From a virus: a stretch of DNA of 28,029 nucleotides. Below, one piece after another: positions 6,764 through 13,672 of the stretch. The stretch spans positions 1-28,029 of IMG/VR virus record IMGVR_UViG_3300046097_000058; one strand, written 5' to 3'. The position numbers and the translations under genes were made by a program. Numbering within the stretch: the first letter of the stretch is position 1; each line of letters starts with the position of its first letter. Below the pieces are notes generated by a model, which ran no database searches, was not told where the DNA came from, and was given only the letters and a program-made list of their open reading frames with translations.

Positions 6764-7509
6764 TTAATCTTAGCTTTTACTTTAGGTTTAGGCTTCACAG
6801 TCTTAATTACTTTCTTAGCTTCTACTTCAGACTTGACTTGTTTAGCCTGCCAGAACTTCTCTCGAATCTCTAGTCTCTTCACAATCTCTTCTGAATTAAA
6901 ATGATACTCTTTGCCAATTTTAAGGTATTCAATCTCGATAGGTGTTAAGAAGCCCTCGTAGGTTTCATCCAATAATTTATTTAATTGAGAGGTACTAAAG
7001 TTCACACTGTCAGCTACCTCCCCTTGCTTCCCACCAGTACCGTAACTAGCTGAATGAATCATTAAACTCATCTCTGGCATAACAATAACATTATCAGAGC
7101 GAAGGAACAACATACCTGCTGCACTAGCAGCTTGACCACAACCAATAATTGTAACTTCAGCCTCAGTGTCTCTCAGTGCAGCTAGGATACGCATTGTAGA
7201 GTCAATCCTACCGCCCCCTGAATCAACCCATATACGCACTGAATCATCCTTGTCTGCGTTAATCAAGACCTGATATAGATCATTGTAGAAGTGCGGAGCT
7301 TTGATAGAAGTGTTCAGATGAAAGTCAATGTCCATGACTGATAACCGCTTAACATAAAGACCAAACCTAGGTTCTGCTTCTTCGTCATCATCAAAGTCAT
7401 CGGCTTTAGTCTTTCGCTTACGTCCTAAGTCCAGAGTGCTCTTAGTTGGGTTCTTGCCAAAAGCAGTCCCCAACCCCTTAGGTTGTGTCTTGAAGTTTTT
7501 ATATTGCAT
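6760..7509 (-). CDS. ClpP/SppA-like serine protease
   Basis: 249 residues of the ClpP fold: RIWVDSGGGRIDSTMRILAA (about 92-111), nucleophile S129 in GCGQAASAAGML and H152 in MSLMIHSASYG. The third catalytic residue is not at an obvious Asp; the FNSEEI segment stands where ClpP has the Asp-containing loop. The first 45 and last 45 residues are charged extensions, the tail lysine-rich. It lies between two methyltransferases, overlapping both, not beside head genes, so prohead maturation is not the evident role. A ClpX-type partner is not visible. Confidence 0.85.
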   Translation of the reverse strand: MQYKNFKTQPKGLGTAFGKNPTKSTLDLGRKRKTKADDFDDDEEAEPRFGLYVKRLSVMDIDFHLNTSIKAPHFYNDLYQVLINADKDDSVRIWVDSGGGRIDSTMRILAALRDTEAEVTIIGCGQAASAAGMLFLRSDNVIVMPEMSLMIHSASYGTGGKQGEVADSVNFSTSQLNKLLDETYEGFLTPIEIEYLKIGKEYHFNSEEIVKRLEIREKFWQAKQVKSEVEAKKVIKTVKPKPKVKAKIK

Positions 7510-8242
7510 TTATTCTCCTTTGTGCGATTTCAAAATATTTAGATTCTTTCTCTATACCGATAAAACTTCTACCTAATTTCACAGCAGCAACACCAGTAGT
7601 TCCTGAACCCATTGTGTTGTCGTGAACCACATCACCGGTGTTTGTGTAAGTCTTAATTAGGTACTCACAAAGTTCCACTGGCTTCTGTGTAGGGTGCAGA
7701 ACATTCTTATTTGGGTTAGCAAACTCAAGAATCTGCCGTGGATAGTTAGAGTATTCCAGTACCCTATCTAACTTATGAGATTCCCTAGAAGGTGTTAACT
7801 CTCCACTTAAGTATTTCCTAGGGCGACTCCACTCTTTGTCTACTCTAACCAACCCCTGAGGGTTGTAGGGCATATTTGAAAGAGAGCCATTTGCAGTGCT
7901 GCCTTTACTAAACACAGATATTGTTTCTATATCTTTTAACGGTTTAAGCTTTGCGTTTGTAAAACCAGAGGGTCTACTCTTTTTCCAGTACCAGTCGTAC
8001 TTAAACATACTTAGGTTAGACAAACGTAAACGAGATGAAAACGGCTCTTGTCCAAAAAGTACAATTGCTGCGTTAGGTTTTATAATCCTCTCGTACTCTG
8101 CCCACAAAACCTCAAAAGGAAGCATCTTATCCCATATTAAAGGTGTAGTCCCATAGGGTAAATCACAGAGAATCATATCTACAGACCCATCAGGAATACC
8201 TTTCATCAACTCAAGACAATCCCCTTGCATAAGGTTAATCAT
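7499..8242 (-). CDS. DNA methyltransferase (beta-type, intact)
   Basis: 247 residues. Catalytic motif IV appears as DLPYGTT at 27-33 (Leu replaces the usual Pro/second residue), HPTQKP follows in the C-terminal half and the SAM motif [20 protein letters not shown] closes the protein. The order, IV before I, marks the beta class (N6-adenine or N4-cytosine). It is a paralogue of the 6134 enzyme. No restriction endonuclease is adjacent, so protection of phage DNA from host restriction, or regulation, is the likely role. Target sequence cannot be read. Confidence 0.9.
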   Translation of the reverse strand: MINLMQGDCLELMKGIPDGSVDMILCDLPYGTTPLIWDKMLPFEVLWAEYERIIKPNAAIVLFGQEPFSSRLRLSNLSMFKYDWYWKKSRPSGFTNAKLKPLKDIETISVFSKGSTANGSLSNMPYNPQGLVRVDKEWSRPRKYLSGELTPSRESHKLDRVLEYSNYPRQILEFANPNKNVLHPTQKPVELCEYLIKTYTNTGDVVHDNTMGSGTTGVAAVKLGRSFIGIEKESKYFEIAQRRINAI

Positions 8243-8245
8243 GTA

Positions 8246-9007
8246 CTATTTCTTCCCTTTCTCTTTTTCATTCACAATCCCTTTACCTAGTTGTTCAAGC
8301 TCGTACTCTTCCTCGAAAGCTGTAACGAACTCTTTAGTAATTCCAGAGCGCACAATATCATCTCTTGTAAAACGAATGAAAGATGAATCTTCAATACTGT
8401 ACTTACTAACAATCTTTTGTAGGTAAGTTAAACCATCCATACCTTTTTTAATGTCTGTCTGGATACCACTGGAGTCCCCACAGACAATCATTTGACAGCG
8501 TTCACCCATACGGGTCATCAGTGCTTGAATCTCTTGCACACAAAGGTTCTGTCCTTCATCGCAGATAACAATACAATCCGACCAACTACGCCCACGAATA
8601 GTCTCTAGGGAACAAATCTCAATAGCTTTAGTCTTTAGATGAATCTCAGTAGAGGATTTACCAAAGCAATCTTCAAAGTAATCAATCATTTGACGGTAGA
8701 AAGGAAGGAGCTTTTCATCAGCATTTCCGGGCAAAAAACCAATACTACGTCCAGCTAAAGGCTGATAAGCACGAATCAGAATAATCTTCTTAATCTGTCC
8801 TGTGTGCAACTGCTTCGCAGCGTGGTAACAAGCTAGGATGGTCTTACCAGTGCCTGCAGAGCCATGCCCTACTACAAGGGAGTCGTACTCCATGTCTTCC
8901 ATAAAGAGTCTTTGATTTTCATTCTTAGGTAGAAGCTTAGGAAACTCTCGTCTAACGAACTTCTCCTTCTTGACTACTTCTTCTCGAACTTTTAGATTAC
9001 GTTTCAT
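8246..9007 (-). CDS. phoH: PhoH-like ATPase
   Basis: 253 residues. Walker A GSAGTGKT at 49-56, the PhoH signature RAYQPLAGRSIGFLPGN, and Walker B IVICDEGQN lie in the usual order; ETIRGRSW and GDSSGIQTD complete the family pattern. PhoH-like NTPases are frequent in phages, especially marine ones, but their role (RNA metabolism or phosphate stress) is unsettled. It ends four bases before the methyltransferase start. A terminator lies just upstream, so it may have its own weak promoter or depend on read-through. Confidence 0.9.
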   Translation of the reverse strand: MKRNLKVREEVVKKEKFVRREFPKLLPKNENQRLFMEDMEYDSLVVGHGSAGTGKTILACYHAAKQLHTGQIKKIILIRAYQPLAGRSIGFLPGNADEKLLPFYRQMIDYFEDCFGKSSTEIHLKTKAIEICSLETIRGRSWSDCIVICDEGQNLCVQEIQALMTRMGERCQMIVCGDSSGIQTDIKKGMDGLTYLQKIVSKYSIEDSSFIRFTRDDIVRSGITKEFVTAFEEEYELEQLGKGIVNEKEKGKK

Positions 9008-9022
9008 TATTCCCTTTCATGT

Positions 9023-9054
9023 AAATAAAAAGCCCTTAGGATTATTCAAGGGCT
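9023..9054 (-). terminator. Leftward rho-independent terminator
   Basis: On the minus strand AGCCCTT pairs with AAGGGCT (9054-9048 with 9037-9031) around a 10-base loop and is followed by TTTTTATTT. It separates the 9188 gene from phoH. Between 9055 and 9187 I see no gene. Confidence 0.7.
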
Positions 9055-9187
9055 ACGGCATAACCAAGGGTTAGGTTATTAAAGGTGCTGCCTTAAGAGA
9101 ATTAACAGCTTGTACAACTTGTTCACTCAAGAGGCTTCTCCTCTGTCTTTGCTTGTACTTTGGTGACGATCACTCACCCTATTATGT

Positions 9188-9469
9188 TTAGACCTTCTTC
9201 TTACGCCCGTCAGGTTTAGGTGCATCAACCTCAAGGGCATCTTGTAAAGCCTTCTCATGCTCTTCTCCTGCGACCTCAGTGACCTCTACACTTCCCTCTG
9301 GGAACATAGTCACTGTAAAGAGCACTCCAATCATTTGCGGATACCCCACATTACTATCCACATCAAGCATAAACCCCTTATGTATAGCTACTTCTACTTC
9401 AGTCAAGAGTTCCACAAAGGAGTTCGTTACGATAGTTAGATTACCGTTGTTCTGCAATTCAGTCGGCAT
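9188..9469 (-). CDS. Hypothetical phage protein
   Basis: 93 residues, MPTELQNNGNLTIVTNSFVE, with an acidic middle and a lysine-rich end (DGRKKKV). AAAGGTATAA precedes the ATG. It is served by the consensus promoter at 9502-9530 and closed by the terminator at 9023, so it may be a single-gene, strongly expressed unit. Function unknown. Confidence 0.75.
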   Translation of the reverse strand: MPTELQNNGNLTIVTNSFVELLTEVEVAIHKGFMLDVDSNVGYPQMIGVLFTVTMFPEGSVEVTEVAGEEHEKALQDALEVDAPKPDGRKKKV

Positions 9470-9501
9470 TTATACCTTTCAATTTGTTATTCATGTATAG
9501 G

Positions 9502-9530
9502 ATTATAGCACTTGAATCTCCCTTTGTCAA
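9502..9530 (-). promoter_or_regulatory. Perfect consensus sigma70 promoter, leftward
   Basis: On the minus strand TTGACA (9530-9525), a 17-base spacer and TATAAT (9507-9502), with a TG-C extension before the -10. All 12 core bases match. It would start transcription about 25-30 bases before the 9469 ATG. Confidence 0.85.
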
Positions 9531-9533
9531 TCC

Positions 9534-9722
9534 CTAGAGTGAACCTAGAAAATTAAACACCAATGCCAGCATTGAAAACACTAAGTACCCAAGGTAGCTG
9601 ATACCTAGTAAAAGTCCAACTAAGGCGCAATAGAGTTTATTAGTAGTGCCATATCCCCATAGCCCATAGATCACTAACCAGAGCATAGGGATTAGGATGA
9701 ATAAATGCTGATAAATGTTCAT
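9534..9722 (-). CDS. Small two-span membrane protein
   Basis: 62 residues, nearly all hydrophobic: spans near 6-24 (LFILIPMLWLVIYGLWGYG) and 32-58. GGAGG precedes the ATG, which overlaps the upstream stop. Likely inner membrane; no family recognised. Confidence 0.7.
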   Translation of the reverse strand: MNIYQHLFILIPMLWLVIYGLWGYGTTNKLYCALVGLLLGISYLGYLVFSMLALVFNFLGSL

Positions 9723-9940
9723 CGGTTTCCTCCATAAAAATCATCCATGTATTTCTCCCAAGAGAGGTAATCATCGCACTTAAGGAAAGCCTCTGCGTCA
9801 CGCATCTTGTCCAGTATATCATTGAAGTGCTGTGTATCAGGACACCTACCAAAGTTCTCTTTCACAAGTGCATCAACAATATACCTAAGTTTGTAGGCGT
9901 ACTCTTTCGTATTCCAACAGTCCTTGTATAACTCGTTCAT
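9719..9940 (-). CDS. Small hypothetical phage protein
   Basis: 73 residues, MNELYKDCWNTKEYAYKLRY, helical and charged. Its N-terminus resembles that of the 11708-11887 product (MNNLYKD...), hinting at distant kinship. GGAGGTATAAACAGA precedes the start. Confidence 0.7.
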   Translation of the reverse strand: MNELYKDCWNTKEYAYKLRYIVDALVKENFGRCPDTQHFNDILDKMRDAEAFLKCDDYLSWEKYMDDFYGGNR

Positions 9941-9945
9941 TCTGT

Positions 9946-10125
9946 TTATACCTCCACTGAGTTTTTATATATAGGGCACGACTCTGTTAACCCCTTGCTG
10001 TTATCTTCAATAAGCTCACGGCTTATATCTTCACCTGCAAAACAATAATCCAATCCATAATAGTCCTTTGCATGAGGGCAATTCTCACAAGAACTTACAG
10101 GGTAAAGCCATATTCTCTTACTCAT
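9946..10125 (-). CDS. Small cysteine-rich protein
   Basis: 59 residues, MSKRIWLYPVSSCENCPHAK, with cysteines at CENC, YCF and SCP spaced like a small zinc- or disulfide-bound knuckle. AAGG lies a few bases before this ATG, which overlaps the end of the upstream gene by eight bases; an upstream open extension is not favoured. Confidence 0.65.
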   Translation of the reverse strand: MSKRIWLYPVSSCENCPHAKDYYGLDYCFAGEDISRELIEDNSKGLTESCPIYKNSVEV

Positions 10126-10351
10126 CCTTACCCTCAATATATTCATTAATTGCAACATCAGCATCCATCCCCTGAGCCAAGGCATTAAGCGCAACAGATA
10201 CAGCTTGTGGTGGATAACCATAGAGGTCGTACTTCTGTTCAATTCTGGTACAGGTAGCATAGTTACCTACCATCATCGCAAGGTAATACCCATCTCTGTC
10301 GCACTTGACTTCACTTAAATCTTGCATATCATTTTGTTCCTTTGTTCTCAT
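10118..10351 (-). CDS. Small hypothetical phage protein
   Basis: 77 residues, MRTKEQNDMQDLSEVKCDRD. AAGGTGG stands about nine bases before the ATG, and the previous gene's stop abuts this start. A later start at residue 9 is possible. No domain recognised. Confidence 0.65.
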   Translation of the reverse strand: MRTKEQNDMQDLSEVKCDRDGYYLAMMVGNYATCTRIEQKYDLYGYPPQAVSVALNALAQGMDADVAINEYIEGKDE

Positions 10352-10528
10352 TTAATACACCACCTTGATTGTGTCTACTCTCATGCACACACCCTTCAAA
10401 GGGATACCTCCTTGTTCTCTGCATTTTGATTCATACTCGTATGTGTAAAACCCTGCCACAAAGCAAAAGATCAAGCCTGCAACGAGGAAGCTCAGTAACG
10501 CATCAAAAAGCCAATTAACCCAATTCAT
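10352..10528 (-). CDS. Small single-span membrane protein
   Basis: 58 residues: N-terminal membrane span (LFDALLSFLVAGLIFCFVAG, about 7-26) followed by a soluble tail with two cysteines. GGAGATAAATAA precedes the ATG. It overlaps its upstream neighbour by ATGA and abuts the next start. The layout (N-in anchor, periplasmic tail) would fit a small envelope-active phage protein; no spanin or holin signature is certain. Confidence 0.65.
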   Translation of the reverse strand: MNWVNWLFDALLSFLVAGLIFCFVAGFYTYEYESKCREQGGIPLKGVCMRVDTIKVVY

Positions 10529-10788
10529 TTATTTATCTCCTTATTAAAATCCAACCCAACCTTTAACCCTCTAGGCATAGGCACAACATCAGGCTTCACC
10601 TTATCTGGCTGTGTGCAAACAAGTTCAACCTTATCTGTTAGTTTAGCATCAAAATCCACCCAAGAGAAGCCCTTTTGGACTAATTGCAAGCAATCCACTT
10701 CAATTCTAACGGTACTAGGCTTAGTCCCTGCAAGAATATCAAAAGCTAGAAGAGAAAGTAAAGCAATGAGTACTAGGTAACGGGTCAT
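10525..10788 (-). CDS. Small exported or membrane-anchored protein
   Basis: 87 residues from the ATG at 10788, which overlaps the upstream stop (ATGA). MTRYLVLIALLSLLAFDILA is a typical signal peptide or anchor, followed by a soluble domain with two cysteines (VDCLQLV, LVCTQPD) that could form a disulfide in the periplasm. Function unknown. Confidence 0.65.
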   Translation of the reverse strand: MTRYLVLIALLSLLAFDILAGTKPSTVRIEVDCLQLVQKGFSWVDFDAKLTDKVELVCTQPDKVKPDVVPMPRGLKVGLDFNKEINK

Positions 10789-11081
10789 TTTGTTTGCCAC
10801 AATCTGTTTATGCAACGGTTCACGCCCGAAATATAAGCATCACGAAAGGGTGTAGGCACTTCAGCTTTGCTTTCCTTTGTTGGTGCAAGGACTGCATGAC
10901 AAATCTCAATAGCATCTTCCAGCGATTGCTTTCGTGATGCTTGCCACGACAACCAACCAATGTGTGAACTCATTGATGTGTACTCGCCGTCTGATCTTTT
11001 CGCAAATACAATCCGCACATCCCAATTAGGGTAAATTGTCAGTAAATTAGTCTCAAACGCTACTTGTGCTGTGTTAGTCAT
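10785..11081 (-). CDS. Hypothetical phage protein
   Basis: 98 residues from the ATG at 11081 (AAGGTATCT before it, and ATGA overlap with the upstream stop), beginning MTNTAQVAFETNLLTIYPNW. Soluble, tryptophan-rich middle (IGWLSWQASRKQS). An ATG at 11105 would add eight residues but breaks the overlap pattern. No family recognised. Confidence 0.65.
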   Translation of the reverse strand: MTNTAQVAFETNLLTIYPNWDVRIVFAKRSDGEYTSMSSHIGWLSWQASRKQSLEDAIEICHAVLAPTKESKAEVPTPFRDAYISGVNRCINRLWQTK

Positions 11082-11257
11082 AGATACCTTGTCAGTAAAG
11101 AGCAAGCAAAAACAAAGAGCGCCACGACTAAGAAGCTATGACGTAAATCTCTAGTAAAAGCATCATCAAACAGATAGGCTAGGAAAAGACAAAGAATTGT
11201 AGGGGCTACTGCAGGTAACATCCAAAAGCCAAGAGTTATTGTTATTGTGTTGCTCAT
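11078..11257 (-). CDS. Small two-span membrane protein
   Basis: 59 residues: spans about 8-29 and 41-56 (FLVVALFVFACSLLT), separated by a charged loop (DDAFTRDLRH). Overlaps both neighbours by four bases, so coupled translation is likely. Unknown function. Confidence 0.65.
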   Translation of the reverse strand: MSNTITITLGFWMLPAVAPTILCLFLAYLFDDAFTRDLRHSFLVVALFVFACSLLTRYL

Positions 11258-11421
11258 ACCTTATCTTTCCTCTGCACTTGCACAGCATAAGCGAACTTCG
11301 TACCCATGCTCTCAACTGCTTTAATCCACTCCTTCTGATTCCGAGTATTCAATTCCTCTGTCACCCATTGGGAATTAAACAAAACCTTAGCGCGTTCCTC
11401 AAGTCGTTCTTTAGACCACAT
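11254..11421 (-). CDS. Small hypothetical charged protein
   Basis: 55 residues, MWSKERLEERAKVLFNSQWV, then a helical charged tail ending QVQRKDKV. AAAGGAGTAATACT is a strong ribosome site. It follows the Imm-like gene by four bases and overlaps the next by four. Confidence 0.65.
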   Translation of the reverse strand: MWSKERLEERAKVLFNSQWVTEELNTRNQKEWIKAVESMGTKFAYAVQVQRKDKV

Positions 11422-11425
11422 AGTA

Positions 11426-11611
11426 TTACTCCTTTGAAGTTAATTTACGATTATCAGTCAATGACCAGACCATTGCACCAATCCAACCTATTACAGTCCA
11501 GCCTAGCAGGACATTCACACAGACAATAGCTGCTGTATTGTTGTGCTTTCTATTAAGAGCGCAGAACGTAGGGATAAAATAAAACAACAGACCAATAATT
11601 AAAGCTTCCAT
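11426..11611 (-). CDS. imm: Imm-like superinfection immunity protein
   Basis: 61 residues, two membrane spans with the family block FIPTFCALNRKHN then NVLLGWTVIGWIGAMVWSL (about 33-51). This matches the Imm superinfection family, whose T4 member blocks DNA injection by later phages of the same type from the inner membrane. The NxLLGWTxIGW motif is diagnostic. AAAGGAGAAACTT precedes the ATG. Confidence 0.85.
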   Translation of the reverse strand: MEALIIGLLFYFIPTFCALNRKHNNTAAIVCVNVLLGWTVIGWIGAMVWSLTDNRKLTSKE

Positions 11612-11686
11612 AAAGTTTCTCCTTTAAAGTTAAGATACACGAAGTATAAACTAGATTCGTATCTTGTCTAGTGCTTTCGAGATGTT

Positions 11687-11701
11687 TTACAAACTGTTAC
11701 A
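11687..11701. repeat. Tandem TTACA half-site pair
   Basis: TTACA at 11687 and 11697, 10 nt apart, in the gap between the 11426 and 11708 genes. A possible leftward promoter follows on the minus strand (TAGACA 11670-11665, 16 bases, TATACT 11648-11643) and would serve imm. Confidence 0.5.
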
Positions 11702-11707
11702 CTTATT

Positions 11708-11887
11708 TTAATCAAGTCCAAAGTGCTCTCTAATATTGCAGTTAGCATCTCCACTAGGAGAAACACTTATGCACTCTTCGACAATAAGTTCAGCGTACTT
11801 CTTCTCCCAACTCCATGCTTCATCGCTTCCTTGACTTACGCACCACTCAACAGCTTTACTATATAAATCCTTGTATAAGTTATTCAT
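11708..11887 (-). CDS. Small phage protein (ELIVEEC family)
   Basis: 59 residues, MNNLYKDLYSKAVEWCVSQG, with KKYAELIVEECISVSPSGDA and the ending IREHFGLD. The FAELIV-EC ... HFG pattern is recurrent in small phage proteins of unknown role. AGGGGACAAC precedes the ATG. Confidence 0.7.
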   Translation of the reverse strand: MNNLYKDLYSKAVEWCVSQGSDEAWSWEKKYAELIVEECISVSPSGDANCNIREHFGLD

Positions 11888-11903
11888 GTTGTCCCCTAGT
11901 TAA

Positions 11904-12311
11904 TTAAACCTTATAACTCCACTTACCAAAGAAAAGTTTAACCTTGTCAATGAAGGAAGGCTCTTTCGTAGAACGATATGTTAAAGGTGCTCTTACAGGA
12001 CGCACCCAATCTAGAGGAGGAATAATCTCAATCTTGGCTTCTTCAACTCCAGTAGGTGTAGAATCCAACTCAGTAGGGGATTCAAAATCTTCCTCCATCC
12101 TAAGAACCTCACTGTATATCTCACCCCAGAATTCAATTCCCTCTGGTGTCATTACCCAAGCATCGAACATAAAGATACATTCAGATAAAGTATCCTCTTC
12201 CGTAACATCATTTGCACTCCTTTCAGCAATCAAGGCTGCAAGCACGTCAGGGCAATCCCGTCTAAGCAAGTGCTCATAGATTGCTTGTTTCTGTTTAATC
12301 GTCAGTGTCAT
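11904..12311 (-). CDS. Hypothetical phage protein
   Basis: 135 residues; helical N-terminal half (MTLTIKQKQAIYEHLLRRDC), acidic linker near 75-100, basic C-terminus (FIDKVKLFFGKWSYKV). GGAGG lies eight bases before the ATG. Overlaps its upstream neighbour by four bases. No recognisable domain. Confidence 0.75.
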   Translation of the reverse strand: MTLTIKQKQAIYEHLLRRDCPDVLAALIAERSANDVTEEDTLSECIFMFDAWVMTPEGIEFWGEIYSEVLRMEEDFESPTELDSTPTGVEEAKIEIIPPLDWVRPVRAPLTYRSTKEPSFIDKVKLFFGKWSYKV

Positions 12312-12643
12312 ACAACCTCCTCAACTTTAAAATTAGTCCCGTCAATGTAGTAGTAAGTCTTATCGTGTCGATTATATTCTACTTCGAGAATACCTTTGTA
12401 GTTTTTATCACCTACCATAAACAATTGCTCGTACTCCTTCAAGCCACAATTGTAAGAACCTTCACAAGCATTTAATGCACGGACATAGAGAACGTCTTCT
12501 ATTTCTGCACTAGCAAAGAGTAAGTCCTCGAATATGTTATTTTCAGGTTTCTTTAACTCAATGAGTAAGATTTCATTAAGTTGTTCTAACAGAACTTCAC
12601 TGACTTTGATTTGATCTTGTATTTTCTGGATTGCTTCATTCAT
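12308..12643 (-). CDS. Hypothetical phage protein
   Basis: 111 residues, N-terminal coiled-coil-like helix (IQKIQDQIKVSEVLLEQLNE) followed by a beta-rich C-terminal part (ILEVEYNRHDKTYYYIDGTN). AAAGGAGATGTAA precedes the start, which overlaps the upstream gene by eight bases. Confidence 0.75.
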   Translation of the reverse strand: MNEAIQKIQDQIKVSEVLLEQLNEILLIELKKPENNIFEDLLFASAEIEDVLYVRALNACEGSYNCGLKEYEQLFMVGDKNYKGILEVEYNRHDKTYYYIDGTNFKVEEVV

Positions 12644-12917
12644 TTACATCTCCTTTACTTTGTTTCTTTAAAATAGCTTTATCACGCATTTGTCTAGCCT
12701 TGATTTCACCACTCAGGTACTCTTGCACGTACTCAAGAATCACCATAGGACGGTACATCTGAGTTAGTGACCCATCAGTAGCCAGTGGCATTCGTTTAAC
12801 GGGCAGAGGGAAGCCCTCGCGCTCCCAGTTAGGCTCATGCTGGACTTCTAGTAGCTCTTGTGCAAGTAAAGCATGTGTCGCGCGGTTTGCAAGTTCTTTT
12901 ATTGATAGAGTTGTCAT
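12636..12917 (-). CDS. Hypothetical phage protein
   Basis: 93 residues, MTTLSIKELANRATHALLAQ, soluble and helical, with a conserved-looking middle PLATDGSLTQMYRPMVILEY. AAAGGAGAACT is the ribosome site. Function unknown. Confidence 0.75.
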   Translation of the reverse strand: MTTLSIKELANRATHALLAQELLEVQHEPNWEREGFPLPVKRMPLATDGSLTQMYRPMVILEYVQEYLSGEIKARQMRDKAILKKQSKGDVNE

Positions 12918-12926
12918 AGTTCTCCT

Positions 12927-13163
12927 TTATACCACTGGTAACTGATTAATTTGCTCTTGCGTAATTACTTTCACCTGTCCAAGCCTACCCTCAGTTTGAT
13001 AAAGATACCCTGATTTAACCTCAAGTACATATCTATAACCTTTGATTTTAACCTTGCAGTATTTATTAGCATCATAAGAGATAATCTCAACCTCACGCAC
13101 AGGTGCTTTCTTATACTCTTCGTCACCTAACTGTTCAAATGGGTAATCCGTCCACGCTTTCAT
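12927..13163 (-). CDS. Small hypothetical protein
   Basis: 78 residues, MKAWTDYPFEQLGDEEYKKA, mostly beta-strand-like (VKIKGYRYVLEVKSGYLY), possibly an SH3-like small barrel. GGAGGATTGAG precedes the ATG. No family recognised. Confidence 0.75.
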   Translation of the reverse strand: MKAWTDYPFEQLGDEEYKKAPVREVEIISYDANKYCKVKIKGYRYVLEVKSGYLYQTEGRLGQVKVITQEQINQLPVV

Positions 13164-13190
13164 CTCAATCCTCCTCTATTTAATTTTTAC

Positions 13191-13421
13191 TTACAGGGGT
13201 CGCTGTCTGAGTTCACGTACTATCTTGTGATCTTTAGTCCACAACGCAACATTGTCTTCTATTTCCAAGACTTCGCACATGTACTTAAACCCTCGATTGG
13301 TTTCCTCTTGCTCTGCTAATTTAACTGCAGATAATTTCTTGAGACAAGCGCCAACAACATAACTGTGCTCGTCTCTGCTTCCCCAACGGTAAGCTGTAAC
13401 TACATACATCAGATGTTTCAT
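13191..13421 (-). CDS. Small hypothetical protein
   Basis: 76 residues, MKHLMYVVTAYRWGSRDEHS, with a pattern (TAYRWGSRDEHSYVVGACLK) seen in small phage proteins that begin with a beta strand. AAGGGGAATTAAG precedes the start. Unknown function. Confidence 0.7.
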   Translation of the reverse strand: MKHLMYVVTAYRWGSRDEHSYVVGACLKKLSAVKLAEQEETNRGFKYMCEVLEIEDNVALWTKDHKIVRELRQRPL

Positions 13422-13422
13422 C

Positions 13423-13650
13423 TTAATTCCCCTTCAGTGCAGCAGTTTCAATATCTAGGATAGTTTTTTCTGAAAGTAAATCCACAACGTCAATACCATT
13501 GATATAAACATTATACAGTGTCATACAGGCAGGGTAATCAGGTTCTACTTGCAGACCACCTTCCCGTTGACCATACTCAGCAGTTTCGTATTCAAGTTCG
13601 CAGTTAAGTGTCCCACCTGCGAAATCGTAGTTAAAGTAATGCATGTTCAT
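13423..13650 (-). CDS. Small hypothetical protein
   Basis: 75 residues, MNMHYFNYDFAGGTLNCELE, acidic, soluble. AAAAAGGAACAAA precedes the ATG. Ends one base before the next start. No motif recognised. Confidence 0.7.
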   Translation of the reverse strand: MNMHYFNYDFAGGTLNCELEYETAEYGQREGGLQVEPDYPACMTLYNVYINGIDVVDLLSEKTILDIETAALKGN

Positions 13651-13672
13651 TTTGTTCCTTTTTATTGCTTTC

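Noticed and set aside
11944-12279. 111-codon rightward open frame
   Set aside because: It lies wholly within the leftward 11904 gene, is serine-rich and has no ribosome site.
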